From: Prosthecobacter sp.
GTDB taxonomy: Bacteria; Verrucomicrobiota; Verrucomicrobiia; Verrucomicrobiales; Verrucomicrobiaceae
Assembly: GCA_025869455.1 (NCBI GenBank)
Contig: JAOZVT010000624.1
Location: 1 to 8,601 of the forward strand
DNA: 8,601 nt
Reading direction: 5' to 3'
The stretch's first letter is position 1. Each line of letters opens with the position of its first letter. Shown piece after piece: positions 1 to 6,871 of this stretch. The notes beneath the pieces were generated by a model, which ran no database searches, was not told the DNA's origin, and worked only from the letters and a program-made list of their open reading frames with translations. The translations under genes were made by a program, and so were the position numbers.

Positions 1-2
1 AT

Positions 3-884
3 CCAGATTTATGGTGGAGTGGGCCTGTGGAGGTGAAATCCTTGGAGAAAAAGGGGGCCGCTTTGTTGCCCGGGAAGTCAGTGGTCATGGTTCTCTGCCC
101 GGTGCATTTCTCTCAAGGTAGATTGAGAGAAGATGAATCGCAGGTGCTGCGTATTCAGGGGCAGGTGGTGGATACTTCCAAGGCCATGGTTGAAGAAGGA
201 TTGGTTTATTTTAGTCATGATATGGTGGATCCAAGTTTGGATCTTAAAATGCCGCTGAGACCCAAGCCTAACAAAATCCATTCCTGGCTTCAGGTGGTGG
301 ATTTTCGGAGTGGGGCACCTGTTCTGCGTGATCCTGTGAGCATTCCTGGGCAGTTGCTGAATGTGTCGCAGGCGGATGCTCAAGGGGCTGTTCTTTTGAC
401 CCAGACGGACCTGATTTTGAAAAAAGACGCGGATGCGGCGCGGGTTATCCAAGCCTGTGCCTATGATGGCGTGAATGCCTACTTGCTGGATACTTATGTA
501 ACCGCCACCTCGTTTCAGTCAGCGGCTGCGGCTGAAGGGGATTGCCTATATTTGACTCAGGAAAAAGGCAAGGCTGGTGTGGTGGCGGTAGGCTATCAGA
601 AGGAGGCGGGGAGACTGGGTCAAATTTCCTCGTGGACGACCAATGCACCGCCTCAGCTATTGCATGTCACGGCGGGGCACCTGCTGGCGAGTAGCCTTGG
701 GAATTTGGAAGTTGCCAGTATCCAGTCAAATACGGGTAAACTCTCGGCCATTGCCTCTTACGATACGCCTGCGACCCTTCAGTTAAAAGTGGATCGCTCT
801 ACGGTGACGCCGACTCTTGGCCTCTGGATTCCTGCGGGTAGGTATGGCGTGGAGTTTTTACAAAAGCAGGCGATCGAGCCTTGA
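3..884 (+). CDS. Hypothetical protein, 5'-truncated by the window edge, beta-rich
   Basis: I do not recognise this family. The frame is open from base 3 to the TGA at 882-884, so the gene very probably starts upstream of the window. The first in-frame start-like codon is a GTG at 27, which has no ribosome binding site and leaves 285 residues. The visible part has no obvious membrane segment. Its composition is beta-rich, with recurring short hydrophobic strands separated by Gly/Asp/Asn turns, for example around residues 120-160 (QGAVLLTQTDL, AYDGVNAYLLDTY) and 175-270 (GDCLYLTQ, AGVVAVGYQ). This suggests a beta-propeller or beta-sandwich, but that is only an impression. The C-terminus ends with an LWIPAGRYGVEFL stretch. 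It converges on thiS, with 11 nt between the two stop codons, so it is not part of the thiamine operon. No function is assigned. Confidence 0.75.
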   Translation, partial: PDLWWSGPVEVKSLEKKGAALLPGKSVVMVLCPVHFSQGRLREDESQVLRIQGQVVDTSKAMVEEGLVYFSHDMVDPSLDLKMPLRPKPNKIHSWLQVVDFRSGAPVLRDPVSIPGQLLNVSQADAQGAVLLTQTDLILKKDADAARVIQACAYDGVNAYLLDTYVTATSFQSAAAAEGDCLYLTQEKGKAGVVAVGYQKEAGRLGQISSWTTNAPPQLLHVTAGHLLASSLGNLEVASIQSNTGKLSAIASYDTPATLQLKVDRSTVTPTLGLWIPAGRYGVEFLQKQAIEP

Positions 885-895
885 TGCAAAATTTG

Positions 896-1096
896 TTAAC
901 CGCCTGCGGTGATCTGCACGATCTCGATCACGTCTCCGTCATTGATCGTGGTGGTATTGATCTCACGCGGTAGTAGGGCAGTCTGGTTGTGTTCTACGAC
1001 GACAGGTTTTCCAGCTAAGCCTACGGTTTCTAACAAGGATGCTAAGGCCGTCGGGGCGGGGAGTTCCCGTTTCTGTCCATTCAACGTGATGGTCAT
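896..1096 (-). CDS. thiS: ThiS, sulfur-carrier protein for thiazole synthesis
   Basis: ThiS is a small ubiquitin-fold protein. Its C-terminal Gly is adenylated by ThiF and converted to a thiocarboxylate, which gives sulfur to ThiG for the thiazole ring of thiamine. The reading frame gives 66 residues, the usual ThiS size. It begins MTITLNGQKRELP and ends IVQITAGG, with the diagnostic terminal Gly-Gly directly before the TAA. The ATG at 1096 is preferred; a TTG two codons upstream (1102) would add only two residues. It lies 20 nt downstream of thiH on the same strand and is almost certainly co-transcribed with it. No clear Shine-Dalgarno sequence precedes it. No thiG or thiF follows; the next gene is convergent. 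Confidence 0.95.
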   Translation of the reverse strand: MTITLNGQKRELPAPTALASLLETVGLAGKPVVVEHNQTALLPREINTTTINDGDVIEIVQITAGG

Positions 1097-1116
1097 ACGC
1101 AATGAAATCTTTTGAG

Positions 1117-2280
1117 TTAGGCGGCTAATGCTCCGGCTGTGAGAATGGCAGGATCCCAGTCTTTCCAGACGGCATCCAGCCCTTGATTTTGCAGCATGGT
1201 GGCGACTTCTGCCGGACTCCGCAAATCCGCGATGCCGAATTGACCTTCGGCCTTGGTGCCTGCTGTTTTTGATTCTAGCTCGACTCGTTTGCCGCGCACG
1301 GTTTGATGCAAGTCATCACTGCCTGCGCCGGTGTAGCCACCAGGTTCGGTGTGGCTGCCTGCGCTCATGGTGGTGACTCCCAAGGGAGCCAGGGCATCAC
1401 GCAAGGTAGCTGACTCACGTGTGCTCATGACAATGCCGACTTCAGGAAAGGTCATGCGAAAGGCACATAGCGTTTGCACCAGAGCCCAGTCGGGAAAGTC
1501 AGTTTTGGGGTGGAATCCACCCGCAGCAGGACGCAGGCGAGGAAAGGCGACCGTGAAGCTGGATTTCCAGCAATGTTTGTAGAGGTGTTCCAGGTGTGCG
1601 GCCAAGCGCAATGCTTCCAGCCGCCAGTCGCTCAAACCAAAAAGTGCACCGATGCCGATGCGGCGGAAGCCACCTTCATAACCACGCTCAGGGCAGGCGA
1701 GCCGCCATTCGAAGTCTTTCTTGGGGCCTGCGGTATGCATTTCGGCATAAAGGGGGCGGTCATAGGTTTCATGGTAAACGACCAGACCTTCACAGCCTGC
1801 TTTGACCATGCGCTCGTATTCGGGGGCTTCCATGGGGCCGACCTCGATGCCAATGGTGGGCACGAAGTCCCGGATGGCACGAATGCATTCTTCCAGGTAG
1901 CCCTCGCTAACGAAACGCGGATGTTCTCCGGCGACTAACAGGATGTTGCGAAAGCCTTGATCCACAAGATGGCGGGCTTCTTTGACCATCTGATCAATGG
2001 TGAGGGTCACGCGCATGATGCTGGTATTGTCCCGAGAAAACCCGCAGTAAGAGCAGTTGTTGACGCACTCGTTAGAGACGTATAGCGGGGCAAACATGCG
2101 CATGGTCCGGCCGAAATTTCTCCGGGTGACCAAGCGGGATTCACGGGCCATGGCCTCGAGTTGAGCGGGGGATTTGGTTTCCAGCAGCGTCCAGAATTTC
2201 TCCATCAGGGGCGATTTACGCTCTGGGAGGGCATCGAGAACGGGGGTGAAAGAGGTCAGCATGGATGGGGTAAAAAGCAT
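1117..2280 (-). CDS. thiH: ThiH, 2-iminoacetate synthase (radical SAM)
   Basis: ThiH is a cytosolic radical SAM enzyme that cleaves tyrosine to dehydroglycine (2-iminoacetate) and p-cresol, supplying the C-N unit for thiazole formation by ThiG. From the ATG at 2280 the product is 387 residues, close to the roughly 377 of E. coli ThiH. The radical SAM CX3CX2C cluster motif is C72, C76 and C79 (NECVNNCSYCGF). Family-typical segments follow: VYHETYDRPLYAEMHTAGPKK, then WRLACPERGYEGGFRRIGIG, FPRLRPAAGGF and a C-terminal SAGSHTEPGGY region. In-frame ATGs also exist at 2328 (403 residues, leaving only 46 bp to proB) and 2262 (381 residues). None has a Shine-Dalgarno sequence, so the start is uncertain. 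thiS follows in the same operon. ThiH is oxygen-sensitive in known systems; many aerobes use ThiO instead. Confidence 0.95.
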   Translation of the reverse strand: MLFTPSMLTSFTPVLDALPERKSPLMEKFWTLLETKSPAQLEAMARESRLVTRRNFGRTMRMFAPLYVSNECVNNCSYCGFSRDNTSIMRVTLTIDQMVKEARHLVDQGFRNILLVAGEHPRFVSEGYLEECIRAIRDFVPTIGIEVGPMEAPEYERMVKAGCEGLVVYHETYDRPLYAEMHTAGPKKDFEWRLACPERGYEGGFRRIGIGALFGLSDWRLEALRLAAHLEHLYKHCWKSSFTVAFPRLRPAAGGFHPKTDFPDWALVQTLCAFRMTFPEVGIVMSTRESATLRDALAPLGVTTMSAGSHTEPGGYTGAGSDDLHQTVRGKRVELESKTAGTKAEGQFGIADLRSPAEVATMLQNQGLDAVWKDWDPAILTAGALAA

Positions 2281-2374
2281 ATAGCCAGTCTGAGGCGGGT
2301 GCAACCAGTGGTCATCTGTGCAAAACATCCATTGCCTGAGAGAGGGACTGCGTCATACTGCGCGCCCTCTTTCC

Positions 2375-3160
2375 ATGTCTTCGATGGCTCCCCAGCGTAT
2401 TGTCCTGAAATTTGGCACCGGCATTTTGACCAAACTGCACGCGCCGGAACCTGACCCCGTGCAGTTGCGCAAGCTGGTGGAAGCGGTGGCCTTGCTGAAA
2501 CAGGCTGGCCATAGCGTGGTGGTGGTCAGCAGTGGGGCAGTAGCGTCAGGCCTGAAGCCGCTGGATCTGGCGGAGCGCCCGACGGACATGACGACCCTGC
2601 AGGCCCTGGCTGCTGTGGGGCAGACCCACCTCATGCATGCCTATGAAAACCTGCTGCGTGACTACGGTCTGCATGTGGCGCAGCTCTTGGTGACTCATGA
2701 GGACTTGGAAAATTTTGATCGCGCCCGCCGGGTGAAGACGACTCTGGAGCGCCTGCTGGAGTTCCCGAAGGTGGTACCTGTGATCAATGAGAACGACAGC
2801 GTGGCCATCGAGGAACTGCGTTTTGGTGACAATGATAAGCTATCCTCCCGTGTGGCGCGTCTCTGGGCGGCTGATTTGCTAATCCTTCTGACGAGTGCTC
2901 CTGGCCTGTTGCGTGACATGAGCAAGCCCGAGGAAGGCCCGATCCCCCTGGTGGAGGATGTGGATGTGGTCATTCATCATGCCCAGGAGGAAAAAACTAA
3001 GCTAGGCACTGGGGGAATGATCTCCAAACTCCGTGCGGTGCAAGACGCCGTGAATGGTGGCGTGCAGTGCATCATTGCCAGCGGGCGTCATGCTGAGCAA
3101 TTGCCCGAGGTGGTGGCAGGTGGCGGTGTGTGCACGCGCTTTTCGGTGAAGAGTCGGTGA
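2375..3160 (+). CDS. proB: Glutamate 5-kinase, short form without PUA domain
   Basis: ProB phosphorylates L-glutamate to gamma-glutamyl phosphate with ATP, the first step of proline synthesis. The product is 261 residues of amino-acid-kinase fold. Visible motifs are the N-terminal phosphate loop KFGTG (K12-G16), VVSSGAVASG (about 50-59), NENDSVA (138-144), FGDNDKLSS (150-158) and GTGGMISKL (211-219). E. coli ProB is about 367 residues with a C-terminal PUA domain. Here the protein stops at GVCTRFSVKSR, just after the kinase domain. The position that usually reads L-T-D-x-x-G-L reads LLTSAPGL, with Ser for Asp. The ATG at 2375 was chosen because the frame upstream to 2318 has no ProB-like sequence; the ATG at 2384 is also possible. 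It diverges from thiH and converges on the gene ending at 3183. proA is not in the window. Confidence 0.94.
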   Translation: MSSMAPQRIVLKFGTGILTKLHAPEPDPVQLRKLVEAVALLKQAGHSVVVVSSGAVASGLKPLDLAERPTDMTTLQALAAVGQTHLMHAYENLLRDYGLHVAQLLVTHEDLENFDRARRVKTTLERLLEFPKVVPVINENDSVAIEELRFGDNDKLSSRVARLWAADLLILLTSAPGLLRDMSKPEEGPIPLVEDVDVVIHHAQEEKTKLGTGGMISKLRAVQDAVNGGVQCIIASGRHAEQLPEVVAGGGVCTRFSVKSR

Positions 3161-3182
3161 GAAAGCTCTGACGGATCGCCCA

Positions 3183-4091
3183 TTAGGGAGCTGTCTTTAG
3201 AGCCATCTTTTTGGCCCTTTGTTGCAGTTCTTCTCTCAATGGAACGGCTTCAGCGGCGAGTTCGCGTTGTTCCTTCTCATACTGCTCACGTCCCTCTGGA
3301 GTCTCGATGCAGATGGGTTCATAACCGAGGTGGTGTAGATCATAGGGACTGGCTCTCATGTCTAGATCCCGCCCTTCGTAGGCGAGAGCAAACACACGCC
3401 CAACTAGGTCTGAACCCACCCAAGGCCAGAGTTTACCGGCCCATTTGTAAAGGTCCATGTTGGCATGCAAGCAGGCCCCTTGTTCCATTTCCAGTCGGGT
3501 TTCTAGAACGGGTTGCAGGGCATTCAGTGGGCGGGCTTCGGGGGTAAAGAAGCGAAACGCATCGTAGTGGGAACAGCCGATGTTTTGTGACTCAATGAAC
3601 CGCGCTGTGTCCTCAGGAGAAAGTCGGAGCTCGTGGCCTTGGTGGCGGATTTGCTCACGGGATTGCCGATAGATCATGGCCCATTCATGCAGGCCGAAAC
3701 AGCGGAAGCGTGGAGGACGCTCAAGCACTTGGGCGCAAAGCGTGGCCACCCAGTCGGCAAGGCCACGAGTGTGTTTGCCAAGCTGGCGCTCGTCTAAAAT
3801 GACGGTGTCGGCTTCGCGTATAAAGCGATCAGAGGCTAGCCACGGCATGTCGATGAAATCAGCTTCAGCAATTTCTAACGCCACGCCCATGGGAGGCATC
3901 CACTGTTTCAGCTTGGCCGGGGAGAAGTTGTAATAGGTGAAGAGGAAATCCTGAACGGGGTGTTTTACCTGATGACTCCGCCTTTTTACAAACGCATCCG
4001 CCACGGTGGAGACACGCGCTAAATGGGCATCGCGCCGGGCAGGCCAAGCCTCGCGCGACCAGCTTTCATGACTGGTAATCGTGGGCGTCAT
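3183..4091 (-). CDS. Conserved protein of the family often labelled '3-methyladenine DNA glycosylase' (function unproven)
   Basis: This 302-residue soluble protein has no signal peptide or membrane segment. I recognise the family from actinobacterial genomes, where it is commonly named 3-methyladenine DNA glycosylase. The basis for that name is unclear to me, and I see no helix-hairpin-helix or AAG-type catalytic motif. Conserved-looking blocks are HPVQDFLFTYYNFSPAKLKQW (44-64), GCSHYDAFRFFTPEA (172-186), EQGACLHANMDLYKW (203-217) and DMRASPYDL (244-252). These hold several invariant-looking His, Cys, Asp and Tyr residues that could bind a metal or form an active site. The C-terminus is a charged, helical Glu/Arg/Lys-rich tail. 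Its ATG overlaps the stop codon of the upstream rhodanese gene (ATGA, 4 nt), so the two are probably translationally coupled. It converges on proB with 22 nt between the stops. The family is confident; the function is not. Confidence 0.8.
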   Translation of the reverse strand: MTPTITSHESWSREAWPARRDAHLARVSTVADAFVKRRSHQVKHPVQDFLFTYYNFSPAKLKQWMPPMGVALEIAEADFIDMPWLASDRFIREADTVILDERQLGKHTRGLADWVATLCAQVLERPPRFRCFGLHEWAMIYRQSREQIRHQGHELRLSPEDTARFIESQNIGCSHYDAFRFFTPEARPLNALQPVLETRLEMEQGACLHANMDLYKWAGKLWPWVGSDLVGRVFALAYEGRDLDMRASPYDLHHLGYEPICIETPEGREQYEKEQRELAAEAVPLREELQQRAKKMALKTAP

Positions 4092-4651
4092 GCTTCGATT
4101 TCGATCTGGTACCGGGGCAGGGAAGGGTCCACTTCCTGGCTATAAGCATCTATGCCGCCTGCGAGGCATTTTGCATTCGTGAAGCCGTGACCAATGAAAT
4201 AGGCCACGGCATCCAGCGAGCGGGAACCTGTGTGATCGTAAAGCACAACGGCAGCATTTTTATCCCAGTTGGAAAAGGCTTCCTGCACCAGTTCCTGGGT
4301 CATCAGCAGGGAATTGGGGATTTTTACGGCCTCATGTTCCTCGCGGGTGCGCACGTCTAGAATCTTTAAATCTGGAGTATCACTGAGCCATTGGGCGAAT
4401 TCAGGCGGTGTGATTTGCAGTTTTACGTCCCCCTGGTGGCTTTCCTGAATATTCCGAATGACCTCATCCACTGGCAGATTGTCATTCCGCAGGCAAAGCT
4501 GGGCCAGTGTTTCCGTGGGGCTAAAGGCGCAACTGCTGCAACCACCGATGTGGTAGTGGGCGAAAAGGGCGCGCTGGGCACCTGGGTAACTTTGCAGTAC
4601 CTGGGACAAGGTGGTTTCAGCGGAGAGTGGGGGTAGAACCGGGGTGGACAT
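4088..4651 (-). CDS. Rhodanese-domain protein with N-terminal Cys-rich domain; active-site Cys replaced by Asp
   Basis: The product is 187 residues and predicted cytosolic. The N-terminal part (about 10-70) resembles small Cys-containing DUF1858/ScdA_N-like domains: HIGGCSSCAFSPTETL with C38 and C41, then C53. The C-terminal part (about 80-180) is a rhodanese-like domain with LDVRTREEHE (98-107), an active-site loop and LAGGIDAY. In catalytic rhodaneses the loop starts with Cys (typically YCRSGxRS). Here it reads YDHTGSRS, with D139 (codon GAT) at the Cys position. Classical thiosulfate sulfurtransfer at this loop is therefore unlikely, and a binding or regulatory role is more plausible. The cysteines of the N-terminal domain could carry metal or persulfide; this is inference. 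The ATG at 4651 is preferred over an upstream TTG/ATG extension because 16 extra residues to 4699 lack domain similarity. The stop overlaps the next gene's ATG by 4 nt. Confidence 0.88.
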   Translation of the reverse strand: MSTPVLPPLSAETTLSQVLQSYPGAQRALFAHYHIGGCSSCAFSPTETLAQLCLRNDNLPVDEVIRNIQESHQGDVKLQITPPEFAQWLSDTPDLKILDVRTREEHEAVKIPNSLLMTQELVQEAFSNWDKNAAVVLYDHTGSRSLDAVAYFIGHGFTNAKCLAGGIDAYSQEVDPSLPRYQIEIEA

Positions 4652-4722
4652 GGCAGAATGAATAACGCACGTGACAAGTGACGAAACTGCAAACTTCAAG
4701 TGTGCAATCGTGTCGTGTGCGC

Positions 4723-4728
4723 TACAAT
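4723..4728 (+). promoter_or_regulatory. Candidate -10 element of pssA, implying a near-leaderless mRNA
   Basis: The hexamer TACAAT differs from the consensus TATAAT at one base and lies in the 84-bp divergent region between the rhodanese gene and pssA. Its last base is 7 nt before the A of the preferred pssA ATG (4736). A normal start of transcription about 7 nt downstream would fall on or next to that ATG. No good -35 hexamer is visible at 16-18 bp (bases near 4699-4706 read GTGTGC). Prediction only. Confidence 0.3.
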
Positions 4729-4735
4729 GGGTTTT

Positions 4736-5614
4736 ATGCTTGAACGCGAACCTCGCATCTATGTGCTACCCACGATGATGACGGCAGGGAATATCCTGTC
4801 CGGCTTTGTCGCGATTTTGCAGATTTTTAAAGGACGCGAAGGAGCGATTACAGAGCATTATTACTGGGCCATCATCGCGATTCTTGCGGCCTGTTTGTTT
4901 GACGTATTGGATGGCCGTGTGGCTCGGCTTGGTGGTCAGGAGTCTCCTTTTGGAAGAGAGTTGGATTCCATCGCAGACATCGTGTCCTTCGGCGTGGCTC
5001 CGGCCCTGCTCGTCCATGACATCGTGCTTTCAAATATTGAAAAACCAGCGGGCCTCGGTTGGTTGATCGCTTCGGCTTACCTGGTTTGTGGGGCCATGCG
5101 CCTAGCGCGTTTCAATTGCATTGCCGCCAGTGATGATAAGACCAATAGCAAACATTTTCGCGGGTGTCCCATCCCCGCCGCTGCCGGGGTGATTGCCTCT
5201 TTGACCTTGCTAATGTTGTGGTTGGACGATGGGAATAAGGAGATCGGTCCTTGGAAATATGGTCTGGCGGTGCTGATGGTGCTGCTTTCGTATTTGATGA
5301 TGAGTGATCTGGAGTATCCCAGCTTTAAGTCCATCAACTGGCGCACCCGCCGTTCCCCAGCCTGGGTTTTGATTTCCATCATCGTGGTGGCCTTTGCCGT
5401 CAGGAATTGGCAGTGGATGCCTTCCGTGCTTTTTGTCAGCTACCTGCTTTATGGACTGGTGCGCCCTTGGGTTTCCCGCAAATGGCGGCAGGAAATCGAG
5501 ATTGAATATGAAGCGGCGGATACACCAGATGATCCGATCACAAGCCAGATGGAGACTCCCCATCTCAGTGAGAAAGACACAGATTTAGACCGGGATCCTG
5601 CGACACAGATTTAA
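4736..5614 (+). CDS. pssA: CDP-diacylglycerol-serine O-phosphatidyltransferase
   Basis: This integral inner-membrane enzyme joins serine to CDP-diacylglycerol, making phosphatidylserine, the precursor of phosphatidylethanolamine. The product is 292 residues. The CDP-alcohol phosphatidyltransferase signature DGx2ARx8Gx3Dx3D is complete: D59, G60, A63, R64, G73, D77 and D81, with an additional D56. The N-terminus PRIYVLPTMMTAGNILSGF is typical of PssA and argues for PS synthase rather than PgsA. Hydrophobic segments lie around residues 17-30, 43-58, 85-110, 145-165, 175-190 and 215-250. A charged, acidic tail of about 40 residues follows. The ATG at 4736 was chosen over an ATG at 4727 and a GTG at 4700 because PssA proteins usually begin shortly before the PRIY motif. 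The GT81 gene starts 45 nt downstream on the same strand. No phosphatidylserine decarboxylase gene is in the window. Confidence 0.93.
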   Translation: MLEREPRIYVLPTMMTAGNILSGFVAILQIFKGREGAITEHYYWAIIAILAACLFDVLDGRVARLGGQESPFGRELDSIADIVSFGVAPALLVHDIVLSNIEKPAGLGWLIASAYLVCGAMRLARFNCIAASDDKTNSKHFRGCPIPAAAGVIASLTLLMLWLDDGNKEIGPWKYGLAVLMVLLSYLMMSDLEYPSFKSINWRTRRSPAWVLISIIVVAFAVRNWQWMPSVLFVSYLLYGLVRPWVSRKWRQEIEIEYEAADTPDDPITSQMETPHLSEKDTDLDRDPATQI

Positions 5615-5659
5615 CCCCCAACTTCACGAAACTAGGCATCGGACAGAGGCATACCAAGG

Positions 5660-6871
5660 ATGGCGGATTTTTACCAGCACGCGCGACTACCTACCCTGCA
5701 TCATCTAGCCACGCCGGACAGTAATGTTCGGGATGCTGAATTGGTTATACTGACTCAAAATCGTCCTGCGGTCTTGCTGCTGCCAGCCTTGTTTGCTGAA
5801 ACGCGGCGTCCCGCCTTGCCGGCGATCTTGCATCAGGTGGCGGATGTTCCTTACATCAGCGAGGTAGTTCTGAGCATGAATGGCATGGCTGAAAGCCAGG
5901 TGGAGTCGGCTTTAAAATTGTGCCGTGAATCAGCAGGTGGAAAAAAGCTGAAGGTGCTGTGGAATGATGGCCCTGCCTTGCAGGCTGCGCATCATCGTTT
6001 GGCTGAAGGTGGATGGGATGGTTCATTCGTTGGCAAAGGTGCCAATATTTGGATGGGGTTGACATATCTTAAAGCGGCAGGGCATTCGGGTATCGTGATC
6101 AGTCATGATACGGATATTCTGAATTATAGTCCGGCGATGTTGGCTAAACTCTGCTTTCCCGTGGCACATCCGAATCTGGGCTACCGCTTTGCCAAAGGGT
6201 ATTACAGCCGTGTGGCAGATCGTCTTTATGGTCGAGTGACGCGCTTGCTCATTTTTCCTCTGATCCAGTCTTTTCAAGACGTGTTAGGGGTGAAGCCTTT
6301 GTTGGAACACTTGGAGAGTTTTCGCTACCCGCTTTCGGGCGAGTTTGCTGGGGATCTTAACACTGTTGCTGGTTTCAGTTTGCCACCTGCTTGGGGACTA
6401 GAGATTGCCATGTTGTGTGAGTCCTACCACCACTTAAAACCGTCTGAGCAGTGCCAAGTGGATCTGGGATTTCACTTTGAGCATCGGCATCGTCAGTTGG
6501 TCAATCCTGGCCTGGAACATGGTCTGGTGGCTGCGGCTGCTGATGTGGTGCGCTGTCTGACTTATCAGATTTTGCGAGAGGCAGAAGAGCGCGCTGCGGA
6601 ATCCCTACTGAGGTTAGTCCTGGAGAGGTATTCTAAACATCGTGCCAACGAGTGGATGGAGCGCTATGAGCATGTGGCTTTGCTGAATGGTCTCGTCTTT
6701 GATCATGCGGAAGAAGCCTTAGCCATCCAAGCCTTTACCGAGGCTCTGGAGGCCTTGATTGCGACGGTAGCAACCAAGGGACTGAGTGTCCCTGGGATGC
6801 GACCTTCTCCTCAACATGCGCTTGAGCGGTTGCCAGGGTTAGCGGAGCAGATCGTAGCGACGGTTCTGTGA
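5660..6871 (+). CDS. gpgS: GT81-family glycosyltransferase, glucosyl-3-phosphoglycerate synthase-like
   Basis: GpgS transfers glucose from a nucleotide sugar to 3-phosphoglycerate. After dephosphorylation by GpgP this gives glucosylglycerate, a compatible solute and a precursor of longer glucosides. The 403-residue product is soluble. Its GT-A features in order are a VVLSMNG strand (69-75), GKGANIWMGL (125-134), the DxD-type metal motif HDTDI (149-153), YRFAKGYYSRV (175-185), RVTRLLIFPLI (192-202) and YPLSGEFAGD (223-232). The last three correspond to the FVKGxYxR, RVTEL and PLGGEYAG regions of mycobacterial GpgS. It is about 75 residues longer than the actinobacterial enzyme, mainly in a helical C-terminal part. 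The donor (UDP- or GDP-glucose, or mannose) cannot be read from sequence. No gpgP phosphatase is adjacent. The ATG at 5660 has only a weak AGAGG 11 nt upstream. Co-transcription with pssA is possible (45-nt gap, no terminator seen). Confidence 0.82.
   Translation: MADFYQHARLPTLHHLATPDSNVRDAELVILTQNRPAVLLLPALFAETRRPALPAILHQVADVPYISEVVLSMNGMAESQVESALKLCRESAGGKKLKVLWNDGPALQAAHHRLAEGGWDGSFVGKGANIWMGLTYLKAAGHSGIVISHDTDILNYSPAMLAKLCFPVAHPNLGYRFAKGYYSRVADRLYGRVTRLLIFPLIQSFQDVLGVKPLLEHLESFRYPLSGEFAGDLNTVAGFSLPPAWGLEIAMLCESYHHLKPSEQCQVDLGFHFEHRHRQLVNPGLEHGLVAAAADVVRCLTYQILREAEERAAESLLRLVLERYSKHRANEWMERYEHVALLNGLVFDHAEEALAIQAFTEALEALIATVATKGLSVPGMRPSPQHALERLPGLAEQIVATVL

Noticed and set aside
228..243. 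GATCCAAGTTTGGATC near-palindrome inside the first gene
   Set aside because: Two 7-bp arms around 2 nt inside a coding region; about what chance gives in a window of this size.
899..910. ACCGCCTGCGGT palindrome at the end of thiS
   Set aside because: It encodes the conserved C-terminal Ala-Gly-Gly region; the stem is only 4-5 bp and no good T tract follows, so a terminator is not supported.
1474..1938. 154-codon + strand open frame inside thiH
   Set aside because: It lies antisense to a well-supported ThiH with all its motifs, has no recognisable domain, and is a typical codon-bias shadow.
2318..2374. N-terminal extension of ProB starting at the ATG at 2318
   Set aside because: The extra residues do not resemble ProB, whose family N-terminus begins just before the KFGTG loop. 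The extension would also overlap the longest thiH start region.
2300..2375. A CTGAGAGAGGGA string on + and a GGGTGC nearby, resembling parts of a TPP riboswitch beside a thiamine gene
   Set aside because: The second conserved core (ACCTGATCTGGATAATGCCAGCGTAGGGA-like) is missing, and the orientation points to proB rather than thiH. Most likely chance.
3164..3192. AGCTC/GAGCT inverted repeat between convergent proB and the 302-residue gene
   Set aside because: Only 5 bp with a 19-nt loop and no T tract; too weak to call.
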